A stretch of 39,345 bases of DNA from Lachnospiraceae bacterium (GTDB lineage Bacteria; Bacillota; Clostridia; Lachnospirales; Lachnospiraceae). The stretch is taken from assembly GCA_024695575.1 (NCBI GenBank), contig JAILHY010000073.1, forward strand, positions 1 through 39,345, written 5' to 3'. Shown piece by piece: positions 15,815-23,005 of this stretch (positions are counted from its first letter, which is position 1; every line of letters starts with the position of its first letter). A program made the translations under genes and the position numbers. Under the pieces are notes generated by a model that worked only from the letters and a program-made list of their open reading frames with translations, did no database searches and was not told the DNA's origin.

Positions 15815-16537
15815 TTAAGCTATCTCTGCAAGTGTTGCAACAGCATCCTTCTCGCAGATGACTTCAAAATGTTCTTTCAAATAGCTCTCGGCTAAGAGAC
15901 GGCCTCTGGTGGGCTCTCCGTATTCGCCGAAGAGGTTGCATACCTGAACGAATTCAGCCATATCCATGTTGGAGCGGTTGATCACAAGCAGGTACTTTTC
16001 GTTGGAAGAATCAAAGTAAAGAGAACTCTGTCCGTGGAAGAACTTGGCTGCAGACTTGGCTATTCCCGCAAGTTCGGTAACTGATGCAAAAGAAAATGCC
16101 ATGCCGTCAAAAGCGGTCTTTGCATTTCCCTGACCCTTACCGGTCTGTGCGCTTGCATCCTTGAACTGATTGAACAGCTCCTTGATGCTGACAAAATCGT
16201 CAGAGTCGCTGCCGTCATCATCATCTTCGTCGTCGGATATATCGTCAATTCCCGGAGCAAATTTCGAGAATCTGGTATCAAATTCCTCGGGATCTTCCAC
16301 TTTGGTGATGATGAGCACGATGCATTCGGGGTTGATCGGAATAGCTTCGATCATGAGCGGAATGTTGTCAGCGTCAAAGCCGCATTCGTCGTTGGCACGT
16401 TCCATCATATCTCGGAACAGATCCTTGGCCTTATCGGAACCGTAAGCAAGTTCACTGAGTTTAAGTCTGCGGGAAGCCAGATCCTCTTGAGTTAATGTGC
16501 ATCTGATCTGATGTTCATTTACTTTTTCAATCTTCAT
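15815..16537 (-). CDS. mecA: Adaptor protein MecA
   Basis: This 240-residue adaptor delivers substrates to the ClpC/ClpP protease; in Bacillus the targets include ComK. The N-terminal substrate-binding domain (KIEKVNEHQIRCTLTQEDLASR...LSELAYGSDKAKDLFRDMM) is diagnostic. A very acidic linker lies around residues 105-130 (DDISDDEDDDDGSDSDD), and the C-terminal domain (SLYFDSSNEKYLLVI, NLFGEYGEP) would bind ClpC. An in-frame ATG at 16570 would add 11 residues; ATG 16537 is preferred as GGGAGG precedes it and the family begins MKIE. It is a single gene between its own promoter and the terminator at 15774-15798. Confidence 0.92.
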   Translation of the reverse strand: MKIEKVNEHQIRCTLTQEDLASRRLKLSELAYGSDKAKDLFRDMMERANDECGFDADNIPLMIEAIPINPECIVLIITKVEDPEEFDTRFSKFAPGIDDISDDEDDDDGSDSDDFVSIKELFNQFKDASAQTGKGQGNAKTAFDGMAFSFASVTELAGIAKSAAKFFHGQSSLYFDSSNEKYLLVINRSNMDMAEFVQVCNLFGEYGEPTRGRLLAESYLKEHFEVICEKDAVATLAEIA

Positions 16538-16579
16538 ATGGCGCCTCCCTTCGAACGATTTAACGTTCATGTTATAAGA

Positions 16580-16608
16580 ATATTATGCTCTAAAACTGTT
16601 TACGTCAA
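16580..16608 (-). promoter_or_regulatory. Promoter of mecA
   Basis: On the - strand TTGACG (16608-16603) and TAATAT (16585-16580) are separated by 17 bases, about 45 bases before the mecA start. Confidence 0.75.
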
Positions 16609-16713
16609 GTTAACTTTTCAAGGTTTATGAAAGATTTAATAATTCCCTGAAGTTTCTTGTTTAATATTTCGGCTGTTTTTCTCAAAACTTAACATCGAAG
16701 GGAAGCTCCCCTG

Positions 16714-16896
16714 TTATCTGCGGGAATAACGAACCTCTTTCAGGTTGCCGCGCAGATCATATACCGTGGACAGTTTGCACTTTCCGTGGTTCACGCAAAA
16801 TAAGTACCGCAATATGAGCGGACTCACCGGTTTGCCGCCAAAATAAAGCTTTACGCCGCTATTATAGATGTTCTGAATATACTTACTGTAATACAT
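16714..16896 (-). CDS. Small basic hypothetical protein
   Basis: This is a 60-residue open frame with ATG at 16896 and an AAAGGAAAG ribosome site on the - strand at good spacing. The protein is basic and rich in Tyr and Lys (YYSKYIQNIY, GVKLYFGGKPVSPLILRYLF, CVNHGKCKLSTVYDLRGNLK) with two cysteines in CVNHGKC. I do not recognise it. The ribosome site, protein-like composition and lack of a gene on the other strand favour a real gene. It lies upstream of mecA in the same direction, but mecA has its own promoter. Confidence 0.5.
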   Translation of the reverse strand: MYYSKYIQNIYNSGVKLYFGGKPVSPLILRYLFCVNHGKCKLSTVYDLRGNLKEVRYSRR

Positions 16897-17062
16897 GTCT
16901 TTCCTTTCAGATTCCCGTGATAAATAATTTATGCCGGACTTTGCGTGAATCGATGCTCCAAATACTCATTCTAAAACAACATAAAGATAAAACTTAATAA
17001 AATAACTATTTAAACATTGTTGACTTCATTTATGACTATTTGAATTGTTGTGAGTAGTAGAA

Positions 17063-17077
17063 GGATTGAACCAATCC
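17063..17077. repeat. Inverted repeat GGATTG-AAC-CAATCC
   Basis: Perfect 6-bp arms around a 3-base centre. It is the first of a run of inverted repeats; either an operator or a short hairpin. Confidence 0.5.
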
Positions 17078-17083
17078 CTCATG

Positions 17084-17100
17084 TGACACTGACAGTGTCA
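17084..17100. promoter_or_regulatory. TetR-like operator palindrome
   Basis: TGACACTGACAGTGTCA is a perfect 17-bp palindrome with 8-bp arms about a central A. This form is typical of operators for TetR-family repressors. No TetR gene is in the window. It is 157 bases before the GH18 -10 box. Confidence 0.55.
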
Positions 17101-17101
17101 A

Positions 17102-17148
17102 AAGACATTTCGTAAAAACGAAATAAGAAGTATAAAAATACTTGTCTT
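17102..17148. repeat. Predicted three-way-junction element
   Basis: An outer 5-bp stem (AAGAC 17102-17106 with GTCTT 17144-17148) encloses two perfect inner stems: 17107-17113 with 17118-17124 and 17128-17133 with 17138-17143. Both inner loops are AAAA, and only three bases (17125-17127) link the inner stems. It could fold as RNA or extruded DNA. Confidence 0.55.
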
Positions 17149-17154
17149 ACCACA

Positions 17155-17187
17155 GCTCCTTTCCGAATGTGGATTCGTATCCGGAGC
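17155..17187. repeat. Imperfect hairpin with an alternative pairing
   Basis: GCTCC (17155-17159) pairs with GGAGC (17183-17187) and CGAAT (17164-17168) with ATTCG (17173-17177). A competing hairpin, GGAT (17171-17174) with ATCC (17179-17182), excludes the inner stem. No T tract follows. Confidence 0.45.
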
Positions 17188-17253
17188 ACCAACAGATGAG
17201 ATTAAAACATACTTTGAATTTTTTTGCAAGCACTTTTTTTATTTTTCGATTTT

Positions 17254-17262
17254 TGATATAAT
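17254..17262 (+). promoter_or_regulatory. Extended -10 promoter of the GH18 gene
   Basis: TGATATAAT contains an extended TGn element and a perfect TATAAT at 17257-17262. The -35 region is a T run with poor match, which the extended -10 could compensate. Confidence 0.6.
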
Positions 17263-17311
17263 AATCCGAATGCTGTGGAAGCTCTGCAGCCTTCGGAAAT
17301 GAGGTTTTTAT

Positions 17312-19000
17312 ATGAAAAAAGTTATACCTGTCATAGTTGCACTTTTATTGATCGGAGTCATTTCTTATCTTTCTTTTGGAAAGAAGATCTACGAAAGATA
17401 TTCCTACGGTACGGAAAGGGCAGACCTTAACGAATACTTCAGGATCTATTCTTCTTCCGATGTTCCCATAATCCTTCAAAATGAAAGGATCGACAGATCT
17501 GCAAGAGATATAGACGGACACGTTTATCTTGACCTTGACTCGGTGGACGAACTGCTGACCGAGAGTTTTTATGTGGATTCCAACGAGAATCTCCTTCTTT
17601 ATACTACGGGAACCGCCACCTATGAAACCGAGATAGGATCAGATCGCTACACCGTTGACAGTGAGCAAAGCTCCCTTGGATTTCCCATCTGTCTTCAGAA
17701 GGATGACAAGACCTACATAGCCCTTGATTATATTAAGAACTTTGCTGATTTCACCTATGAGGTGTTTACGGGCCCTAAGCACATGCAGATGTACACCGAG
17801 TTTGGCCCCAAGAAGGTTGCGACCATTAAATCCGACACCCAGGTCCGCTGGTTTGCAGGCATCAAGGCGGATATTCTTACAGATGTCAGTGCAGGGGATG
17901 TGGTGGAACTCATCGAGCCTCTTGACGACTGGATGAAGGTTAAGACCAAGGACGCTTATATAGGTTACGTAGAGGTTTCTAAGCTTACGGATGAGCGTGA
18001 GGAAACCATGGATGTCAAGGCTTTTGAGCCTCACGAATATCCTTCTTTTACAAGAGATCACAAGATCAACCTTACATGGCATAACATAGAGTATCCGCAG
18101 GACGGAACAGATCTTGCAAGAGCCGTTGCCAATGTTAGATCCTGTAATGTTATATCGCCTACATGTTTCTGGCTTTCGGACAGTGAAGGAAATATCACAT
18201 CCGTAGCCAATGCCAATTACTGCGAAGCCGCACGATCCATGGGAATGGAAGTGTGGGGTCTTATTTCCAACTTCCATTACGGTGTGGAGCTTAATCTTGA
18301 GAAGGTTCTTTGTTATACAAGCACCAGACGTTATCTTGTGAATAACATCGTGTCTGAAGCAGTGCTTAACGGGCTTGACGGAGTTAATATCGACTTTGAG
18401 AACGTGCCTGCTTCCATAGGCCCCGATTATGTTCAGTTCGTTAGGGAAATGGCGGTTGCCTGCCACAAAGAAGGCCTTGTTGTGTCCGTGGATCATTACG
18501 TTCCCACAGATTACACCGCTCATTACAATCGTCACGAGCAGAGTAAATACGTGGATTACATCATAATAATGGGCTATGATGAGCATTATGCCGGCGGCGA
18601 GGCTGGTTCCGTATCAAGCATTTCCTGGATGGAAAAGGGCATTTCGGATACGCTTAAGTACGTTCCCGCAAACAAGGTGATCAACGCAATTCCTTTTTAT
18701 ACGAGAGTCTGGAAGACAAAGAACGGAGAGACAACTTCCGAGGCGGTTACCATGGAGGTTGCCAACGATTTCTTAAAAAGAAACAACCTGACGGCCGAGA
18801 AGGATGAAGCAACGGGCCAGAATTACGCAGAGGCCACCATTGGCGGAGTTCTTTATCAGGTATGGATGGAAGATCCCATGTCCGTAACCGTCAGACTTAA
18901 CGTGATCAAGAATGCGGGAATAGCCGGTGTCGCTTCCTGGGTTCTGGGTCAGGAAACACCGGATATATGGACCCTGATCGAAGCCTACATGAACAACTAG
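17312..19000 (+). CDS. Membrane-anchored GH18-family cell-wall hydrolase (YaaH/SleL-like)
   Basis: This 562-residue protein is exported and held by an N-terminal membrane segment (KKVIPVIVALLLIGVISYLSF). Residues about 50-165 look like the copper amine oxidase-type stalk domain. About 185-230 is an SH3-like segment (VRWFAGIKADILTDVSAGD...DWMKVKTKDAYIGYV). From about 250 comes a GH18 TIM barrel with the motif LDGVNIDFENV; Glu363 is the catalytic acid and Asp361 precedes it. It ends with IAGVASWVLGQETPDIW, as in YaaH/SleL N-acetylglucosaminidases. The likely role is peptidoglycan or spore-cortex processing outside the membrane. GAGG at 17300-17303 gives a modest ribosome site. Confidence 0.9.
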   Translation: MKKVIPVIVALLLIGVISYLSFGKKIYERYSYGTERADLNEYFRIYSSSDVPIILQNERIDRSARDIDGHVYLDLDSVDELLTESFYVDSNENLLLYTTGTATYETEIGSDRYTVDSEQSSLGFPICLQKDDKTYIALDYIKNFADFTYEVFTGPKHMQMYTEFGPKKVATIKSDTQVRWFAGIKADILTDVSAGDVVELIEPLDDWMKVKTKDAYIGYVEVSKLTDEREETMDVKAFEPHEYPSFTRDHKINLTWHNIEYPQDGTDLARAVANVRSCNVISPTCFWLSDSEGNITSVANANYCEAARSMGMEVWGLISNFHYGVELNLEKVLCYTSTRRYLVNNIVSEAVLNGLDGVNIDFENVPASIGPDYVQFVREMAVACHKEGLVVSVDHYVPTDYTAHYNRHEQSKYVDYIIIMGYDEHYAGGEAGSVSSISWMEKGISDTLKYVPANKVINAIPFYTRVWKTKNGETTSEAVTMEVANDFLKRNNLTAEKDEATGQNYAEATIGGVLYQVWMEDPMSVTVRLNVIKNAGIAGVASWVLGQETPDIWTLIEAYMNN

Positions 19001-19006
19001 GCAGTA

Positions 19007-19035
19007 TATACAAAAATGCCTGAAAATGGTATAAT
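19007..19035 (+). promoter_or_regulatory. Possible promoter for tsaC, very close to the start codon
   Basis: TATACA (19007-19012) and TATAAT (19030-19035) are 17 bases apart, and the preferred ATG is only 10 bases after the -10 box. If used, the 5' leader would be a few bases. Read-through from the GH18 gene is also possible. Confidence 0.45.
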
Positions 19036-19045
19036 TATTGGAAAT

Positions 19046-20098
19046 ATGAAGACAGAAACAGCAATACTTGATGAAAGTAACATTGACCCCGCGGTCATAG
19101 AACGAGCGGGTAATATAATAAAGAAAGGCGGACTTGTGGCCTTTCCCACGGAAACTGTATACGGACTCGGAGGAGATGCCCTGAATCCGCAGTCTTCCGC
19201 CAAGATATACGCGGCCAAGGGTCGTCCAAGCGACAATCCGCTCATCGTACACATTTCGGGTATGGAAGCCCTTGATCCGATAGTTACCAAGATTCCGGAT
19301 AACGCAAGAAAGCTTGCGGATGCCTATTGGCCCGGACCTCTTACCATGATCTTTAACAAGAAGCCAATCGTTCCCCGGGAAACTACCGGTGGTCTTGATA
19401 CGGTTGCGGTGCGCATGCCCTCAAGCCGCATAGCAAGGGCATTGATAGACGCTGCGGGAGGATACATAGCAGCTCCCAGCGCCAATCTTTCGGGACGTCC
19501 CAGTCCCACGTCCGCAAGCTATGTGATCGAGGACATGGACGGTCGTATAGATATGATACTGGACGGTGGAGACTCTGAGGTGGGTCTTGAGTCCACTATT
19601 GTTGATTTTACGGGTGAATATCCAGTGATCCTTCGTCCCGGTTATATTACGGCAGAGATGATCTCATCCGTTCTGGAAATGGAAGTCGGCATAGATCCCG
19701 CGCTTAAGAAGGACGATCCTTCTTTCAGACCCAAGGCGCCGGGCATGAAATACAGACACTACGCGCCCAAAGGGGAGCTTGTGATAGTAACGGGCCCTTC
19801 GGATAAGGTGGTTTCACACATTAATGAACTTGTGGCCGCGGACCGGGAAAATGGGTTATCTACCGGTGTTATGGCGTCAAAAGAAACCGCAGAACTTTAC
19901 AGGGCGGATTCCGTGAAAGCACTTGGTTCCAAAGGTCGTGCGGAAGAAACCGCCCACAGCCTTTTCAGGGCGCTTCGCGAGTTTGACGATGAGAAGACGG
20001 AGCGGATCTATTCGGAAAGCTTTGATGAAACCGGTGTCGGCGCAGCCATAATGAACAGGCTTATCAAGGCCGCGGGACACCATGTAATACAGTTATAG
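19046..20098 (+). CDS. tsaC: L-threonylcarbamoyladenylate synthase (Sua5/TsaC)
   Basis: This 350-residue cytoplasmic enzyme makes threonylcarbamoyl-AMP from Thr, bicarbonate and ATP for the t6A modification of ANN-decoding tRNAs. The YrdC domain occupies about residues 15-200, with KKGGLVAFPTETVYGLGGDA, KIYAAKGRPSDNPLIVHI and YIAAPSANLSGRPSPTS. A linker with the family RPKAPGMKYRHYAPKGEL segment follows, then the Sua5 C-terminal domain, so this is the long Sua5 form rather than short YrdC. An ATG at 19016 would add ten residues but lies ahead of the possible promoter; neither start has a strong ribosome site. rpiB follows after 11 bases. Confidence 0.93.
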   Translation: MKTETAILDESNIDPAVIERAGNIIKKGGLVAFPTETVYGLGGDALNPQSSAKIYAAKGRPSDNPLIVHISGMEALDPIVTKIPDNARKLADAYWPGPLTMIFNKKPIVPRETTGGLDTVAVRMPSSRIARALIDAAGGYIAAPSANLSGRPSPTSASYVIEDMDGRIDMILDGGDSEVGLESTIVDFTGEYPVILRPGYITAEMISSVLEMEVGIDPALKKDDPSFRPKAPGMKYRHYAPKGELVIVTGPSDKVVSHINELVAADRENGLSTGVMASKETAELYRADSVKALGSKGRAEETAHSLFRALREFDDEKTERIYSESFDETGVGAAIMNRLIKAAGHHVIQL

Positions 20099-20109
20099 GA
20101 GGATATGAA

Positions 20110-20541
20110 ATGATAGCAATTGGCAGTGATCACGGCGGCTTTGATTTAAAGGAGCAGGTGATCGCACATTTAAAAGAAAGAGGATTTGAGGTTAACGACG
20201 TTGGATGCTTTGACAAGTCTTCCTGCGATTATCCCGTGTACGGCCGCAAGGTTGCCGAAGCTGTTGCATCGGGTGAGTGTGAAAAAGGAATTGTCATCTG
20301 CACCACAGGTATCGGTATCTCAATAACCGCCAACAAGGTTAAGGGTATACGCTGCGCACTTTGCGCAGACACCGTAAGCGCCAAGCTTACAAGGCTTCAC
20401 AACGATGCCAATGTTCTTGCCATGGGTGCAGGTATCGTAGGCACCAATCTTGCTTTGAGCATCGTAGATACATTTATGGACACTGATTTTTCGGGCGAAG
20501 AAAGACATGCCAGAAGAATTTCACTCATAGAAAACCAATAA
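20110..20541 (+). CDS. rpiB: Ribose-5-phosphate isomerase B
   Basis: This 143-residue enzyme interconverts ribose 5-phosphate and ribulose 5-phosphate in the pentose phosphate pathway. [11 protein letters not shown] at the N-terminus and [24 protein letters not shown] around Cys64 are the family active-site motifs. [15 protein letters not shown] is also diagnostic. The length is normal. AGGAGG overlaps the end of tsaC, so the two are probably cotranscribed. It sits just before upp and dCMP deaminase, a small ribose and nucleotide cluster. Confidence 0.95.
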   Translation: MIAIGSDHGGFDLKEQVIAHLKERGFEVNDVGCFDKSSCDYPVYGRKVAEAVASGECEKGIVICTTGIGISITANKVKGIRCALCADTVSAKLTRLHNDANVLAMGAGIVGTNLALSIVDTFMDTDFSGEERHARRISLIENQ

Positions 20542-20561
20542 CAAATACGGAGGGCAAACAT

Positions 20562-21191
20562 ATGTCAAAAGTAGTAATCATGGATCACCCGTTGATTCAG
20601 CACAAGATCGGTTATATTCGCAGAAAGGATACAGGAACCAAGGATTTCAGACAGACAATATCCGAGATCGCGCAGCTCATCTGCTACGAAGCTACCAGAG
20701 ACCTGGAACTTTCCGAAGTTGAGATAGAGACACCCATCTGCAAGACCACAGTTAAGGAATTAAAAGGAAAGAAAATGGCTATCGTGCCTATTCTTCGTGC
20801 AGGTCTTGGAATGGTAGACGGTATGCTTTCACTTATTCCCGCTGCCAAGGTAGGTCACATCGGACTTTACAGAGATCCCGATACTCATGAGCCTGTTGAG
20901 TATTACTGCAAGTTACCTGCAGACTGTCATGAGCGTGAGGTTTTCGTTGTAGATCCCATGCTTGCAACAGGCGGTTCATCCGTAGCTGCAATTCAGATGC
21001 TTAAGGACAAAGGCTGCAAGAAGATCCACTTTATGTGCATCATCGCTGCTCCCGAAGGTATCAAGCGCATGCAGGAAGCACATCCCGATGTAGATGTATT
21101 TGTTGGTGCACTTGATGATCATCTTAATGAGAACGCTTATATCGTACCCGGTCTTGGCGACGCAGGAGATCGTATTTTCGGAACCAAATAA
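20562..21191 (+). CDS. upp: Uracil phosphoribosyltransferase
   Basis: This 209-residue salvage enzyme converts uracil and PRPP to UMP. The PRPP-binding loop is [14 protein letters not shown] (about residues 127-140). [14 protein letters not shown] and the uracil-binding C-terminus [17 protein letters not shown] are intact. GGAGGGC precedes the ATG. The spacing of 20 bases from rpiB and 27 to the deaminase gene suggests one operon. The PRPP it consumes is made by the enzyme encoded at 36265. Confidence 0.96.
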   Translation: MSKVVIMDHPLIQHKIGYIRRKDTGTKDFRQTISEIAQLICYEATRDLELSEVEIETPICKTTVKELKGKKMAIVPILRAGLGMVDGMLSLIPAAKVGHIGLYRDPDTHEPVEYYCKLPADCHEREVFVVDPMLATGGSSVAAIQMLKDKGCKKIHFMCIIAAPEGIKRMQEAHPDVDVFVGALDDHLNENAYIVPGLGDAGDRIFGTK

Positions 21192-21218
21192 TTTTGTTTT
21201 CGGGGGGAAAGTTAGATT

Positions 21219-21698
21219 ATGAAACGTTCTGACTATATTTCATGGGATGAGTATTTTATGGGCGTTGCCAAACTTTCGGGGCTTCGCTCCAAAGACCCCA
21301 ACACCCAGGTCGGAGCCTGCATTGTAAGCTCTGACAATAAGATCCTGTCAATGGGTTACAACGGATTTCCTAAGAAATGCTCGGATGACGAGTTCCCATG
21401 GGAAAGAGAAGGCGGAATGCTCGATACCAAGTATGCCTTTGTTACTCACAGCGAGCTGAATGCAATTCTCAATTACCGTGGCGGAAGCCTTGAGGGAGCC
21501 AAGATCTACGTTTCCCTCTTCCCTTGCAATGAATGTGCCAAGGCCATCATTCAGGCAGGAATAGATACCATTGTTTATGAAAGCGATAAGTATGCGGAGA
21601 CTCCCTCCACCAAGGCGTCCAAGATGATGCTTGATGCGGCGGGAGTGAGGTATTACCAGTATCAGCCCACCGGCCGCAAGGTGGAGCTTGAGATGTAA
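21219..21698 (+). CDS. Deoxycytidylate deaminase (ComEB type)
   Basis: This 159-residue zinc enzyme converts dCMP to dUMP for dTTP synthesis. The zinc site is complete: HSELNAIL (His and catalytic Glu) and PCNECAKAI (two Cys). The N-terminal KDPNTQVGACIVS is typical of the dCMP/CMP deaminase family. GGGGGGAAAG precedes the ATG. It lies between upp and a cell-wall hydrolase gene that starts 11 bases after its stop. Confidence 0.93.
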   Translation: MKRSDYISWDEYFMGVAKLSGLRSKDPNTQVGACIVSSDNKILSMGYNGFPKKCSDDEFPWEREGGMLDTKYAFVTHSELNAILNYRGGSLEGAKIYVSLFPCNECAKAIIQAGIDTIVYESDKYAETPSTKASKMMLDAAGVRYYQYQPTGRKVELEM

Positions 21699-21709
21699 CG
21701 GAGTAAGGT

Positions 21710-22876
21710 TTGTTTAGATTGCGACGGTTATTTGCTGCGATCATCGTGGCATGTATACTGATAGGAACAATTCCATACGCTAAAACAACTGCACACGCCG
21801 CAACCACAAAAGAAAAGCTTGATGAGGCAAAGAAACAGGAAGAAGAAGCCAGAAAACAGGCCGAACAGGCTCAGAAAGATGTAGACAACCTCAATGTCAG
21901 AAAGAACAGCCTGAATAAGGAACTTGCAAATTTCAAGGAACAGCTTCAGGCAATCTTTGACAGGATAGCCGAACTTGACGGACAGATAGAGGCCAAGGAA
22001 AAGGAAATCTCGGAGACCGAGGCCGAACTTGCAACCGCAAGAGAGACCGAAGCCGATCAGTACGAATCCATGAAGCAGCGAATCCGCTTTATGTACAAAG
22101 ATTCCGGCACTCTTTATCTTGATATCATCTTTCACGCCAAGAACTTCTCGGATCTCATCACCTCCAGCAGATATATGGAAAGTCTGGCGGTTTACGACAG
22201 ACAGAAGTTTGATGAGTATCAGGCTACAAGAATAGCCATCGAGGAACTTGACGCCAAGCTTGTTTCGGAGAAACTTGAACTGGACGGACTTCGTGCTGAG
22301 GCCGAAACGGAAAAAGAAGGTGTTATGACAGTTATCGAGAACACCAACACCAAGATTTCCGAATATACGGATCTCATAGCCGATGCCGAAGAGGAATTTG
22401 CCCGTAAGGAAAAGGAACACCAGGAAGCTCAGAACAGTGTGGCTGCCCTTAAGAAACAGCTTGAGGAAGAAGAACGACTTGCAAGACTGGCCGCAAGGCT
22501 TGCATGGCGCAGTATCGATGAGATCACATTCGATCCTGCCGACAGATACAGACTTGCGATCCTTATCTACTGTGAAGCAGGCGGTGAGCCATATGAAGGT
22601 CAGGTTGCTGTCGGAGCGGTTGTTATCAACAGAGTGTTAAGCGGTGCTTTTCCCAATACCGTGGAGGAAGTAATCAGGCAGCCGTATCAGTTTTCACCCG
22701 TGCTGAGCGGCAGGTATGACAAGTATTACCAGATGGGTAAAACCACAACCAGTTGTTATAAGGCTGCGGATGCGGCCATGAGCGGTTATACCAATGTTGA
22801 GAACTGTCTGTTCTTCCGTACTCCCATCGAAGGATATCCGGCAAGATATCAAATTGGGAACCACGTGTTTAAGTAA
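21710..22876 (+). CDS. Coiled-coil plus SleB/CwlJ-type cell-wall hydrolase
   Basis: This 388-residue exported protein starts at a TTG behind GGAG at 21700-21703. The signal peptide is about residues 1-30 (LFAAIIVACILIGTIPYAKTTAHA). A long coiled coil (about 35-270) is interrupted by MYKDSGTLYLDIIFHAKNFS and SSRYMESLAVYD, the pattern of PcsB/CwlO proteins that dock onto FtsEX. The C-terminal 110 residues are a Hydrolase_2 (SleB/CwlJ) domain with ILIYCEAGGEPYEGQVAVGA and the likely catalytic Glu289. PcsB-like coils usually carry CHAP or NlpC/P60 domains instead. It probably cuts peptidoglycan at division or growth, activated through the coil; that is inference. Confidence 0.88.
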   Translation: MFRLRRLFAAIIVACILIGTIPYAKTTAHAATTKEKLDEAKKQEEEARKQAEQAQKDVDNLNVRKNSLNKELANFKEQLQAIFDRIAELDGQIEAKEKEISETEAELATARETEADQYESMKQRIRFMYKDSGTLYLDIIFHAKNFSDLITSSRYMESLAVYDRQKFDEYQATRIAIEELDAKLVSEKLELDGLRAEAETEKEGVMTVIENTNTKISEYTDLIADAEEEFARKEKEHQEAQNSVAALKKQLEEEERLARLAARLAWRSIDEITFDPADRYRLAILIYCEAGGEPYEGQVAVGAVVINRVLSGAFPNTVEEVIRQPYQFSPVLSGRYDKYYQMGKTTTSCYKAADAAMSGYTNVENCLFFRTPIEGYPARYQIGNHVFK

Positions 22877-22902
22877 TCGTGGAATTAACCGTGAATTAAA
22901 AC

Positions 22903-22938
22903 TTGCAAGATTAGATTTTTGCGAAAGAAATCTTGCAA
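22903..22938. repeat. Hairpin in the 129-bp gap before the large extracytoplasmic protein gene
   Basis: TTGCAAGATT (22903-22912) and AATCTTGCAA (22929-22938) form a perfect 10-bp stem with a 16-base loop. No T run follows directly. It overlaps the -35 box assigned nearby and could be an operator or weak terminator. Confidence 0.5.
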
Positions 22939-22947
22939 TGGTATAGT
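22919..22947 (+). promoter_or_regulatory. Promoter of the 845-residue protein gene
   Basis: TTGCGA (22919-22924) and TATAGT (22942-22947) are 17 bases apart. The -35 lies inside the loop of the hairpin at 22903-22938. A second imperfect inverted repeat (22951-22992) would be in the 5' leader. Confidence 0.5.
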
Positions 22948-23005
22948 TAAATTGTTCGAATTGTGTCTTCTTTTCAGACAATTCAAACAATAACACGAGA
23001 AATGA

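Larger units (their letters stand above)
16897..17311. other. Non-coding region with clustered inverted repeats
   Basis: This stretch of about 415 bases between the small gene and the GH18 gene holds no gene I can support. The first 160 bases are AT-rich without clear signals. From 17063 there are successive inverted repeats (17063-17077, 17084-17100, 17102-17148, 17155-17187), then the GH18 promoter. These are listed separately. Confidence 0.7.

Noticed and set aside
17639-18586. Long open frame (315 codons) on the - strand
   Set aside because: It lies wholly inside the GH18 gene, whose protein has clear domains; the antisense frame has no ribosome site and resembles no protein.
22951-22992. 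Terminator after the SleB-type gene
   Set aside because: The imperfect inverted repeat has mismatches and no T run after it; it is kept only as a possible leader structure.
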